Assembly: GCA_002433595.1 (NCBI GenBank)
Contig: DJIL01000033.1
Span: 2,507 to 7,798, forward strand
DNA from: a bacterium UBP8_UBA6595
GTDB taxonomy: Bacteria; Margulisbacteria; Marinamargulisbacteria; UBA6595
Length of the DNA: 5,292 bases
Reading direction: 5' to 3'
Shown here: in pieces, positions 1-5,292 of the stretch
How the letters are laid out: each line of letters begins with the position of its first letter
How positions within the stretch are numbered: the first letter of the stretch is position 1
Notes under the pieces: model-generated
What the model was told of the DNA's origin: nothing
The model's input: the letters and a program-made list of their open reading frames with translations, nothing else
Database searches by the model: none
Translations under genes and position numbers: made by a program

Positions 1-440
1 TTTGACTCTGCCATTTTATGCACATCTTCTCGTTTCTTGTAGCTCACACCTAATTTACTAAATGCATCAAACAATTCATTGGCCAGACATGTTTGCATAT
101 CACCGTTTTTAGAATCGGCAGCAGCAATAATCCAGCGCATGGCCAATGCTTTGCCACGTTTAGGATCTACTGATACCGGTACTTGGTATGTTGATCCCCC
201 CACCCGACGCGACTTGACTTCCATAACGGGAACAATATTACCTAAAGCTTCCTCAAAAGACTCGCGAGGATCTTTGTTTGTTTTTTCAGACAACTGCTGG
301 ACAGAGTTGTAAAAAACACGCTCAGCCAACTGTTTTTTTCCATCGCGCATTAGTTTGTTAATAAAGCGCGCCATATCAATAGAGCCATATTTTGCATCTG
401 GCAAAATAGACCGTGTTAAATCTCGTTTTCTTCTAGACAC
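1..440 (-). CDS. rpsG: 30S ribosomal protein S7 (3' end cut by the window)
   Basis: S7 is a primary 16S rRNA-binding protein that nucleates assembly of the 30S head and lines the E-site tRNA exit; in E. coli it is also the translational repressor of the str operon. The visible 146 codons start with GTG at 438-440 and read (M)SRRKRDLTRSILPDAKYGS, matching the S7 N-terminus. RFINKLMRDGKKQLAERVFY (26-44) is the conserved helix region. EVKSRRVGGSTYQVPV (74-89) is the hallmark beta-hairpin, MRWIIAAA (101-108) and ANELFDAF (120-127) follow, and KREDVHKMAES lies at the edge. Bacterial S7 normally continues NKAFAHYRW or similar, so about ten codons and the stop are missing to the left. An ATG-only gene caller would start at Met23 and lose conserved N-terminal residues; the GTG is better supported by homology and by the AGGAG. 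It lies 9 nt after rpsL. Confidence 0.97.
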   Translation of the reverse strand, partial: MSRRKRDLTRSILPDAKYGSIDMARFINKLMRDGKKQLAERVFYNSVQQLSEKTNKDPRESFEEALGNIVPVMEVKSRRVGGSTYQVPVSVDPKRGKALAMRWIIAAADSKNGDMQTCLANELFDAFSKLGVSYKKREDVHKMAES

Positions 441-445
441 TATTT

Positions 446-450
446 CTCCT
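446..450 (-). promoter_or_regulatory. Ribosome binding site of rpsG, overlapping the rpsL stop
   Basis: The minus-strand sequence TAAGGAGAAATAGTG merges the rpsL stop (TAA), the Shine-Dalgarno AGGAG and the GTG start of rpsG after a 5-nt spacer. A ribosome terminating on rpsL therefore sits on the rpsG initiation signal. This arrangement favours translational coupling and decides the non-ATG start. Confidence 0.85.
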
Positions 451-833
451 TACCCTTTCTTTGGCCGTTTTGCACCATATCTGGAGCGACCACGTCGCCG
501 ACCGTCTACACCGTCACAATCCGCTGTTCCACGAACAACCGTATAATTAACACCTGGAAGATCCGGACGCCTCCCTTTCCGAACCAATACAATTGAATGT
601 TCCTGAATCTTATGACCTTCACCTGGAATTGATGCGGTCACTTCAAACCCGGATGTCAATCGAACACGTGCAACCCGTCGAAGGGCTGAATTTGGTTTTT
701 TTGGCGTTTGAGTTTTAACAATAACACAGACGCCTCGGCGTTGTGGGGCCCCTTTTAGAGGGGATTTATTTTGATCCATACGTTGTCGCTTTCGTTTTCG
801 CTTCTTTCGAATTAATTGATTTGTTGTTGGCAT
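450..833 (-). CDS. rpsL: 30S ribosomal protein S12
   Basis: S12 sits at the decoding centre of the small ribosomal subunit, where it helps monitor codon-anticodon pairing and is the classic streptomycin-resistance protein. The complete gene encodes 127 residues, close to the family's usual length of about 124. The N-terminus MPTTNQLIRK is canonical and is followed by an unusually dense basic run (RKKRKRKRQR, residues 9-18). Family motifs follow: QRRGVC (31-36), the loop TPKKPNSALRRVARVRL (43-59) with Lys45 equal to E. coli Lys43, GFEVTA (62-67), PGEGH (70-74), DLPGV (91-95) and GRSRYGAKRPKK near the end. Asp91, the counterpart of the residue methylthiolated by RimO in E. coli, is present. The residue before it is Pro90, where E. 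coli has Lys88, which is unusual. The gene ends in TAA, whose last A overlaps the rpsG ribosome binding site. Confidence 0.98.
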   Translation of the reverse strand: MPTTNQLIRKKRKRKRQRMDQNKSPLKGAPQRRGVCVIVKTQTPKKPNSALRRVARVRLTSGFEVTASIPGEGHKIQEHSIVLVRKGRRPDLPGVNYTVVRGTADCDGVDGRRRGRSRYGAKRPKKG

Positions 834-840
834 ACTACTT

Positions 841-845
841 CTCCT
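841..845 (-). promoter_or_regulatory. Ribosome binding site of rpsL
   Basis: AGGAG reads on the minus strand (within TTAGGAGAAG), 7 nt before the ATG at 831-833. This is a strong, well-spaced Shine-Dalgarno that supports the canonical MPTTNQL start of S12. Confidence 0.85.
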
Positions 846-851
846 AATATA

Positions 852-881
852 AACATAACGTTATTGTGCACATGTTGTCAA
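852..881 (-). promoter_or_regulatory. Possible sigma-70 promoter before rpsL
   Basis: On the minus strand a perfect -35 hexamer TTGACA (876-881) is followed after 18 nt by TATGTT (852-857), a 4 of 6 match to TATAAT that keeps the key first, second and last positions. Transcription would begin near 845, only about 12 nt before the rpsL ATG and at the edge of its AGGAG, which leaves almost no leader and weakens the call. The -35 also coincides with the downstream arm of the rpoC-end hairpin, so the match may be a by-product of that structure. A separate promoter for the S12-S7 genes would make biological sense but is not required. Confidence 0.25.
855..864. repeat. Short perfect palindrome in the rpoC-rpsL spacer
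   Basis: ATAACGTTAT is a perfect 10-bp palindrome that overlaps the candidate -10 region. It could be a small operator half or chance in AT-rich DNA. The flanking bases do not extend the symmetry, so no binding factor can be proposed. Confidence 0.3.
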
Positions 882-910
882 AAAAATCATTTTTTTGACA
901 GTTTAACATG
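871..910 (-). repeat. Hairpin spanning the rpoC stop codon
   Basis: A perfect 11-bp inverted repeat (TGTCAAAAAAA at 876-886, TTTTTTTGACA at 890-900) encloses a 3-nt loop at 887-889. On the transcript that loop is exactly the UGA stop of rpoC. A second 6-bp pairing (CATGTT at 871-876 with AACATG at 905-910) extends the stem beyond a one-sided bulge of about 5 nt. The 5' arm encodes the last seven codons of rpoC (HVKLSKK) and the 3' arm is the start of the rpoC-rpsL spacer. The stem is mostly A-U and is not followed by a U run outside itself, so it is not a classical intrinsic terminator. It could slow or attenuate readthrough, act as a processing site, or modulate rpsL translation; the role is unproven. 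Confidence 0.7.
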
Positions 911-3900
911 ATCATAATATGTGGACGCAGGTCCGGCTGGGATTCGCCGCCCAATAATCACACACTCTTTTAAGCCCTCAAGCTCATCGCGCTTACCTTC
1001 AACTGCTGTTTCGGCAAGCATTCGAACCGTTTCTTGAAATGAAGCCGCCGACATAAAGCTTTTCGTTTTTAGTGATGCGTTGGTAATCCCTAGCAATTCT
1101 TCTTTAACCAAGGCTGGCCGCTTGTTGTCCGCTTCTAGATCATTATTAATACGCTTTAGATCGTCTACATCGATTAATTCATTTGGCAATAACATGCTAT
1201 CACCCATATCTAAGATCCGGGATTTTCGGGTCATTTGCCGAATAATAATTTCAATATGCTTAGAATTAATAGCAACACCTTGTGATCGATAAACAAGCTG
1301 GATTTCTTTTGTCAAATACAACTGAGTTTCGTAAGCGCCCGATATTTCCATCAAGTTTTTAGGATCAATAACGCCTTCGGTTAGCAACATACCTTTTGTA
1401 ACTCTCTGACCAGAAAACACTTTCAAACGTGTTGAAGGCGATAATTTAAACAACTTTGAGTCGGTGTCATTTTTAACAAGTAAAACTCGAACAAACTCAC
1501 GCTCTTGAATATCAACCACGCCGTCAAATGGGCTTATAACGGCAGCAACCTTGGGCGACCTTGCCTCAAACAACTCTTCAACACGCGGCAGTCCCTGAAC
1601 AATATCGGTTGTTTTGGAAGCTTCGCTATCAATTGAGAAATCTCTAAACAGCGCATCCCCGGTTCGTACTTGATCCCCTTTCCCAATAAATAACAAACTA
1701 CCTTTAACAATTCGGTATGTACTAGCAGCCGCAACAACAATATGAACATCACTTTCAACCGGAGTGACCGATATTACAAGACCCTCAGCTTTAACCACTA
1801 CTTTGGTGCTTAGCTGCTGGTTCATTTTAACCATTTGACCTTCTTCAATTGATATCTGTGTTTTCGCCGATACAATGTACGTCTCACAGTCTTTTCTATT
1901 TACAATATAAACCTCTCCATCTGAAACTGCACGCTTAGCGGACAAGCCTTTTTCTTTCGATTTGATCTGATTAACATCTACATCAAACTTGTAGACTTCG
2001 CCATCGCCTTGAGCAAACACATAATGATACATATTATCTGACACAGCTAACACATCGTCTTTTTTAATAGCGCTATCTGGCTTAACGAGTAGTTTTGTAC
2101 CCGACTTAATCTCATACACCGTTTGTTTTTTGTTTTTTTCAGTAACCGTCAGGACGCCTGAGTTGGTCGCAATCCAATTAATACTATCGGCATCCTCTTG
2201 AATACGCTGAACCAGCAAGTTGTCACTAAATGTAACCGTTCCTGTTGTACTTGATTTTACTTCAGTACGGGATGCCTTTCTCAAGTCAACCCCCCCAGTA
2301 TGAAATGTTCTCATTGTTAACTGTGTGCCCGGCTCACCAATCGATTGTGCCGCGATAATACCCACGGCTTCTCCAACAGCAACCATTCGAATACGCGACA
2401 AATCCATTCCATAACATTTTTGACATACACCCGATTCCGCATCACACCGGTACACGTGCCGAACCGCAACGGATTGAGGGTTTATGTCTGCAATTGTCTG
2501 AGAAACAATACGATCAATTATTTGCCCTTTTTCAACAACAACCTGTTGATTAGCATCTACAACATCTTCCGCTAAAACACGTCCATATATTTGCTCTTTA
2601 AGTGGGACGATTTCTTCCCCTTGGTCATCTAAAATTCGAGACAAGCGTACCGATTGCTTAGTTCCGCAATCTTCCATTGTCACAATGACATCTTGAACAA
2701 CATCTACCAGTCGGCGTGTTAGATACCCGGAGTCTGCTGTACGCAATGCTGTATCAACAAGCCCTTTTCTAGCACCATAGCAAGCATTAAAGTATTCCGT
2801 CAGACGCAACCCTTCTTTAAAGTTAGATGTAATTGGTATTTCCAAAATACGCCCTTGCGAATCCGACATTAAGCCTCTCATACCGGATAACTGACGCACT
2901 TGGTCCATGTTCCCTCGAGCCCCAGAATTTGCCATAATATATACGTTGTTTAAATACCCAAGTCCTGTTGACAATGAGTCCGAAATTTCTGCTGTAACAC
3001 CCCGCCATGTATCAATAACTCGCAAATTCTTTTCACGTTCTGTAATTTTATTTGCATGCCAGTCATCATATAATTTTTTAACATCTTGATGCCCTTTTTC
3101 AATTAAGTGACTCTTTTGTGTAGGAATCTTCAAATCCGATACTGAGATTGAAATGCCCGATAGTGTTGAGTACTTAAATCCAATTGTTTTAATGTGATCG
3201 GATAAAGCGGCAGTCAATCGGTTGCCATAATTTACAAACCAGTTATAGATTAAATCCGCCAACTGTTTTTTTCCAATTACTTCATTAATATAATCAGAAA
3301 CCGTAATACTATAGTGCCCCAATACATCTCGAACTGCTTGATTGAATATAATTCGACCAACTGATGTTTCGTATCGATTCCCTGAATCGTTTAAAATGAT
3401 TTTAGCTTGAATATTCACAAAGCCTGACTCCCAAGCACGAATAGCCTCCTCAAAGCTAGAAAAATACTTTCCTGCACCCAATGTTTCTTCTTGGTTAATA
3501 ACCGTTAAAAAATAACAACCCAATACCATATCCTGACTTGGGGTAATAATGGCTTGGCCCGTTGATGGTGACAAGACATTATTGGTTGCCATAATTAGCA
3601 AACGAGTTTCAGTTTGCGCTTCGACAGATAAGGGAACGTGAACGGCCATCTGGTCGCCATCAAAGTCTGCATTAAAAGCTGTACATACTAAAGGGTGTAC
3701 CTGAATAGCGCTTCCCTCTACTAAAACTGGCTCAAATGCCTGAATTCCCAAGCGATGCAACGTTGGTGCTCGGTTTAATAGAACAGGGTAACCTAAAATA
3801 ACAGATTCCAAAACATCCCAAATAACAATATCTCGCAATTCAATCATGCGTTTGGCTGCCTTCACATTTAAGGCCTTTTCTTTAGCAATCAACTTGTGAA

Positions 3901-5026
3901 TCAACATAGGCTTAAATAGCTCAACAGCCATCTCTTTAGGCAATCCACATTGATGGAACTTAAGATTTGGTCCCACCACAATAACAGAACGCCCAGAGTA
4001 GTCCACCCGTTTACCCAATAAGTTTTGCCGAAAACGCCCCTGCTTACCTTCAAGAATGCTAGACAAAGATTTCAATGGACGGCCATTCGCTCCATTAATT
4101 GATCGTCCACGTTTACCGTTAGCAATTAAACTATCTACGGACTCTTGCAGCATCCGCTTCTCATTGCTGACAATCATCTCTGGCGCACCAATCATTAATA
4201 GACGTTTTAATCGGTTATTTCGGTTAACTACTCGCCGATACAAGTCATTTAAATCGGAAGTTGCAAATCGCCCCCCTTCCAATTGAACCATCGGGCGTAG
4301 GTCTGGAGGCATTACTGGCAATGCCTCTAAAATCATCCACTCCGGACGATTATTGGCGGCTAGCATTGCCTCAACAATACGCAAGCGCTTAATCACTTTT
4401 AAACGCTTCTGACCTTTTTCAACCGCCAACTGTTCACGAATTGATTTGACTTCTTCTTCTAAAACTATCTCTGACAGTATTTTTTTAATGGCTGAAGCAC
4501 CCATTTCAGCTTTAAATTGATTGGGATATTCTTCCATTAAATCTGCATATTCACGAATAGACAGGATTTGCTTAAATGAAACAATGCCATCTAAGGCCGG
4601 GTCAGCTTGCGTAACAATGTAAGAATCATAATAAATAACCTCTTCAAGACTACGTGCGCTAATGTTAATTAGCAAACTCATATAGCTAGTTCCGCCCTTG
4701 AAAAACCATACATGGGCAACATCTGCTGCCAATTGTATGTGCCCCATACGCTCACGACGCACCTTTGAATTGGTAACTTCAACCCCACATCGTTCGCATA
4801 CAATACCACGATATCGAATACGTCGATATTTCCCACACGAACACTCCCAGTCTTTAACGGGACCAAATACTTTCTCACAAAAAAGCCCTTTTCGTTCTGG
4901 CTTAAATGTTCGATAGTTAATTGTTTCTGGTTTTTCAACCTCTCCGTACGACCAATATAAAATTCGTTCCGGAGAAGCAATCCCCATTACCAATGCTTCA
5001 AAATCATTTGGATCTTTAATAATCAT
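887..5026 (-). CDS. rpoC: RNA polymerase beta' subunit, unsplit, with trigger-loop insertion
   Basis: This is the complete largest subunit of RNA polymerase, 1379 residues from the chosen ATG, close to Gram-negative lengths (E. coli 1407). Landmarks in order: the N-terminal zinc ribbon (Cys62, Cys64, Cys77, Cys80); the clamp helices that bind sigma (about 250-304); the lid/switch region with GKQGRFRQNLLGKRVDYSGR (from 327); the catalytic loop NADFDGDQM with the three Mg-binding aspartates 454, 456 and 458; the bridge helix (about 743-777); and the second zinc site (Cys787, Cys861, Cys868, Cys871). The trigger loop follows with Gln902, Met905, Arg906 and His909, all conserved; it is interrupted by about 225 inserted residues and resumes at DIVQGLPRVEELFEAR. 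The C-terminal clamp closes with SFMSAASFQETVRML. ATG at 5026 is preferred over an in-frame TTG at 5044 because AAGGAG lies 5 nt before it. It ends in TGA, while the rpoB and rpsL ends visible here use TAA. Confidence 0.98.
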   Translation of the reverse strand: MIIKDPNDFEALVMGIASPERILYWSYGEVEKPETINYRTFKPERKGLFCEKVFGPVKDWECSCGKYRRIRYRGIVCERCGVEVTNSKVRRERMGHIQLAADVAHVWFFKGGTSYMSLLINISARSLEEVIYYDSYIVTQADPALDGIVSFKQILSIREYADLMEEYPNQFKAEMGASAIKKILSEIVLEEEVKSIREQLAVEKGQKRLKVIKRLRIVEAMLAANNRPEWMILEALPVMPPDLRPMVQLEGGRFATSDLNDLYRRVVNRNNRLKRLLMIGAPEMIVSNEKRMLQESVDSLIANGKRGRSINGANGRPLKSLSSILEGKQGRFRQNLLGKRVDYSGRSVIVVGPNLKFHQCGLPKEMAVELFKPMLIHKLIAKEKALNVKAAKRMIELRDIVIWDVLESVILGYPVLLNRAPTLHRLGIQAFEPVLVEGSAIQVHPLVCTAFNADFDGDQMAVHVPLSVEAQTETRLLIMATNNVLSPSTGQAIITPSQDMVLGCYFLTVINQEETLGAGKYFSSFEEAIRAWESGFVNIQAKIILNDSGNRYETSVGRIIFNQAVRDVLGHYSITVSDYINEVIGKKQLADLIYNWFVNYGNRLTAALSDHIKTIGFKYSTLSGISISVSDLKIPTQKSHLIEKGHQDVKKLYDDWHANKITEREKNLRVIDTWRGVTAEISDSLSTGLGYLNNVYIMANSGARGNMDQVRQLSGMRGLMSDSQGRILEIPITSNFKEGLRLTEYFNACYGARKGLVDTALRTADSGYLTRRLVDVVQDVIVTMEDCGTKQSVRLSRILDDQGEEIVPLKEQIYGRVLAEDVVDANQQVVVEKGQIIDRIVSQTIADINPQSVAVRHVYRCDAESGVCQKCYGMDLSRIRMVAVGEAVGIIAAQSIGEPGTQLTMRTFHTGGVDLRKASRTEVKSSTTGTVTFSDNLLVQRIQEDADSINWIATNSGVLTVTEKNKKQTVYEIKSGTKLLVKPDSAIKKDDVLAVSDNMYHYVFAQGDGEVYKFDVDVNQIKSKEKGLSAKRAVSDGEVYIVNRKDCETYIVSAKTQISIEEGQMVKMNQQLSTKVVVKAEGLVISVTPVESDVHIVVAAASTYRIVKGSLLFIGKGDQVRTGDALFRDFSIDSEASKTTDIVQGLPRVEELFEARSPKVAAVISPFDGVVDIQEREFVRVLLVKNDTDSKLFKLSPSTRLKVFSGQRVTKGMLLTEGVIDPKNLMEISGAYETQLYLTKEIQLVYRSQGVAINSKHIEIIIRQMTRKSRILDMGDSMLLPNELIDVDDLKRINNDLEADNKRPALVKEELLGITNASLKTKSFMSAASFQETVRMLAETAVEGKRDELEGLKECVIIGRRIPAGPASTYYDHVKLSKK
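1613..2290 (-). other. Trigger-loop insertion of beta' (SI3-like, three barrel-sandwich-type units)
   Basis: This segment encodes about residues 913-1138 of beta', between the two halves of the trigger loop (after TMRTFHTGG, before TTDIVQGLPRVEELF). Firmicutes lack an insertion here, E. coli has about 190 residues (SI3), and cyanobacterial RpoC2 has a much longer one. By eye it contains three similar beta-rich units at about 957-996, 1036-1075 and 1081-1128. Each starts with a Gly-x-Val-type turn (SGVLTV, DGEVYI, EGLVIS) and ends in a pattern like 'V/I x x x D/G D x L' (IKKDDVLA, VKMNQQLS, VRTGDALF). This resembles sandwich-barrel hybrid motifs, the fold known in E. coli SI3. The domain boundaries and the count of three are inferred from pattern alone. 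Confidence 0.75.
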
Positions 5027-5031
5027 GTCAG

Positions 5032-5037
5032 CTCCTT
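5032..5037 (-). promoter_or_regulatory. Ribosome binding site of rpoC (decides the start)
   Basis: AAGGAG reads on the minus strand with a 5-nt spacer (CTGAC) before the ATG at 5024-5026. It sits inside the 18-nt rpoB-rpoC gap. An upstream in-frame TTG directly abuts the rpoB stop and would place this signal inside the coding sequence, so the ATG is the supported start. Confidence 0.85.
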
Positions 5038-5044
5038 CACCCAA

Positions 5045-5292
5045 TTAACGCGTGTCAATTTCATCTTCACTTTTCCCAACAATACGCACGTCCAATCCCA
5101 AGGAACGCATTTCTTTCATCAATACACAGAACGACTCTGGCGCACCCGGTTCAATCATTGGTAGACCTTGAATTAAACACCGATAGGCTTCGGTTCGGCC
5201 AACTAAATCGTCTGACTTTAACGTCAGTATCTCTTGCAATGTATACGCTGCTCCATAGGCTTCAAGTGCCCATACTTCCATTTCCCCAAATC
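5045..5292 (-). CDS. rpoB: RNA polymerase beta subunit, C-terminal end (partial)
   Basis: This is the last 81 codons of the beta subunit of DNA-directed RNA polymerase, ending in TAA; the 5' part lies beyond the right edge of the window. The visible protein opens with FGEMEVWALEAYGAAYTLQE, the near-invariant C-terminal anchor of beta that packs against beta' near the clamp. It continues with the family pattern LKSDDLVGRT, then EPGAPESFCVLMKEMRSLGLDV. The tail after that (about 14 residues, ending in EDEIDTR) is acidic and short, as is usual. An internal ATG exists at the methionine of GEMEVWAL, but the reading frame stays open upstream of it and the preceding Phe-Gly-Glu matches the family, so this is a truncated long gene and not a small ORF. 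The rifampicin-binding region is outside the window. rpoC follows 18 nt downstream, the usual rpoBC pairing. Confidence 0.98.
   Translation of the reverse strand, partial: FGEMEVWALEAYGAAYTLQEILTLKSDDLVGRTEAYRCLIQGLPMIEPGAPESFCVLMKEMRSLGLDVRIVGKSEDEIDTR

Noticed and set aside
887..889. Possible TGA recoding (as in some candidate phyla and mollicutes).
   Set aside because: Reading through would quickly meet another TGA and overlap rpsL. Tryptophans are encoded by TGG, and no in-frame TGA occurs in the conserved genes.
861..890. Nine-codon ORF (ATG overlapping the rpoC TGA as ATGA, ending TAA) that could be a leader peptide for rpsL.
   Set aside because: There is no ribosome binding site before it, only the A-run of the hairpin, and no regulatory residue pattern is visible. 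Most likely chance.
880..892. A-AAA-AAA run just before the rpoC stop as a -1 frameshift site.
   Set aside because: The heptamer has the right phase, but the only nearby structure contains the slip site itself instead of lying downstream. The product would gain just nine residues.
876..900. Classical rho-independent terminator after rpoC.
   Set aside because: The stem is almost entirely A-U, and the U run is part of the paired arm instead of following it, so it does not fit the standard terminator pattern.
2345..2575. Plus-strand open frame of 76 codons inside rpoC; similar antisense frames at 79-312, 1080-1292, 2907-3089, 4056-4286 and 4698-4916.
   Set aside because: All lie opposite strongly conserved coding sequence, lack convincing ribosome binding sites and resemble no family I know. 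They are shadows of the real genes.
4678..4980. Minus-strand 100-codon frame overlapping rpoC in another frame; also 1534-1758 and 2823-3008.
   Set aside because: They are out of frame with the intact, motif-rich rpoC and show no independent protein features.
5027..5044. Six-codon N-terminal extension of rpoC from an in-frame TTG directly after the rpoB stop.
   Set aside because: The extension would translate the Shine-Dalgarno AAGGAG itself. The ATG at 5026 is correctly spaced from it and begins a normal beta' N-terminus.

Overview
The window is a stretch of the conserved bacterial rpoBC-str gene cluster, transcribed entirely on the minus strand. In transcription order it holds the 3' end of rpoB (RNA polymerase beta), a complete rpoC (beta'), a complete rpsL (ribosomal protein S12) and nearly all of rpsG (ribosomal protein S7), which runs off the left edge about ten codons short of its expected end. 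Coding density is very high. The gaps are 18 nt (rpoB-rpoC), 53 nt (rpoC-rpsL) and 9 nt (rpsL-rpsG), so no gene-free stretch exceeds 300 bases. There are no RNA genes, mobile elements or CRISPR arrays.

The DNA is moderately AT-rich and uses the standard bacterial code: TGG codes for Trp, TAA and TGA are stops, and ATG and GTG are starts with good AGGAG-type ribosome binding sites. Beta' is a single unsplit chain of the Gram-negative type, with a large insertion in the trigger loop. From memory of the family, stretches on both sides of the place where cyanobacteria split this gene into rpoC1 and rpoC2 read much more like cyanobacterial RpoC1/RpoC2 than like proteobacterial or Firmicutes beta'. 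I therefore infer an uncultured-type lineage near Cyanobacteria (for example Margulisbacteria or a Melainabacteria-like group). That placement rests on recalled sequences and needs a tree.

Functionally this is core machinery: the two large catalytic subunits of RNA polymerase, followed by two small-subunit ribosomal proteins (S12 at the decoding centre, S7 in the 30S head). Tight spacing and overlapping stop/ribosome-binding signals suggest co-transcription and, for rpsL-rpsG, translational coupling. The only spacer with visible structure is rpoC-rpsL. It carries a long A/T hairpin whose loop is exactly the rpoC stop codon, a perfect TTGACA hexamer on the downstream arm of that hairpin, and a 10-bp palindrome.

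I found no undescribed multi-gene system here. The points worth a second look are the unsplit cyanobacteria-like beta' with an intermediate-size trigger-loop insertion, a proline in S12 where E. coli has the streptomycin-related Lys88, and the stop-codon hairpin.
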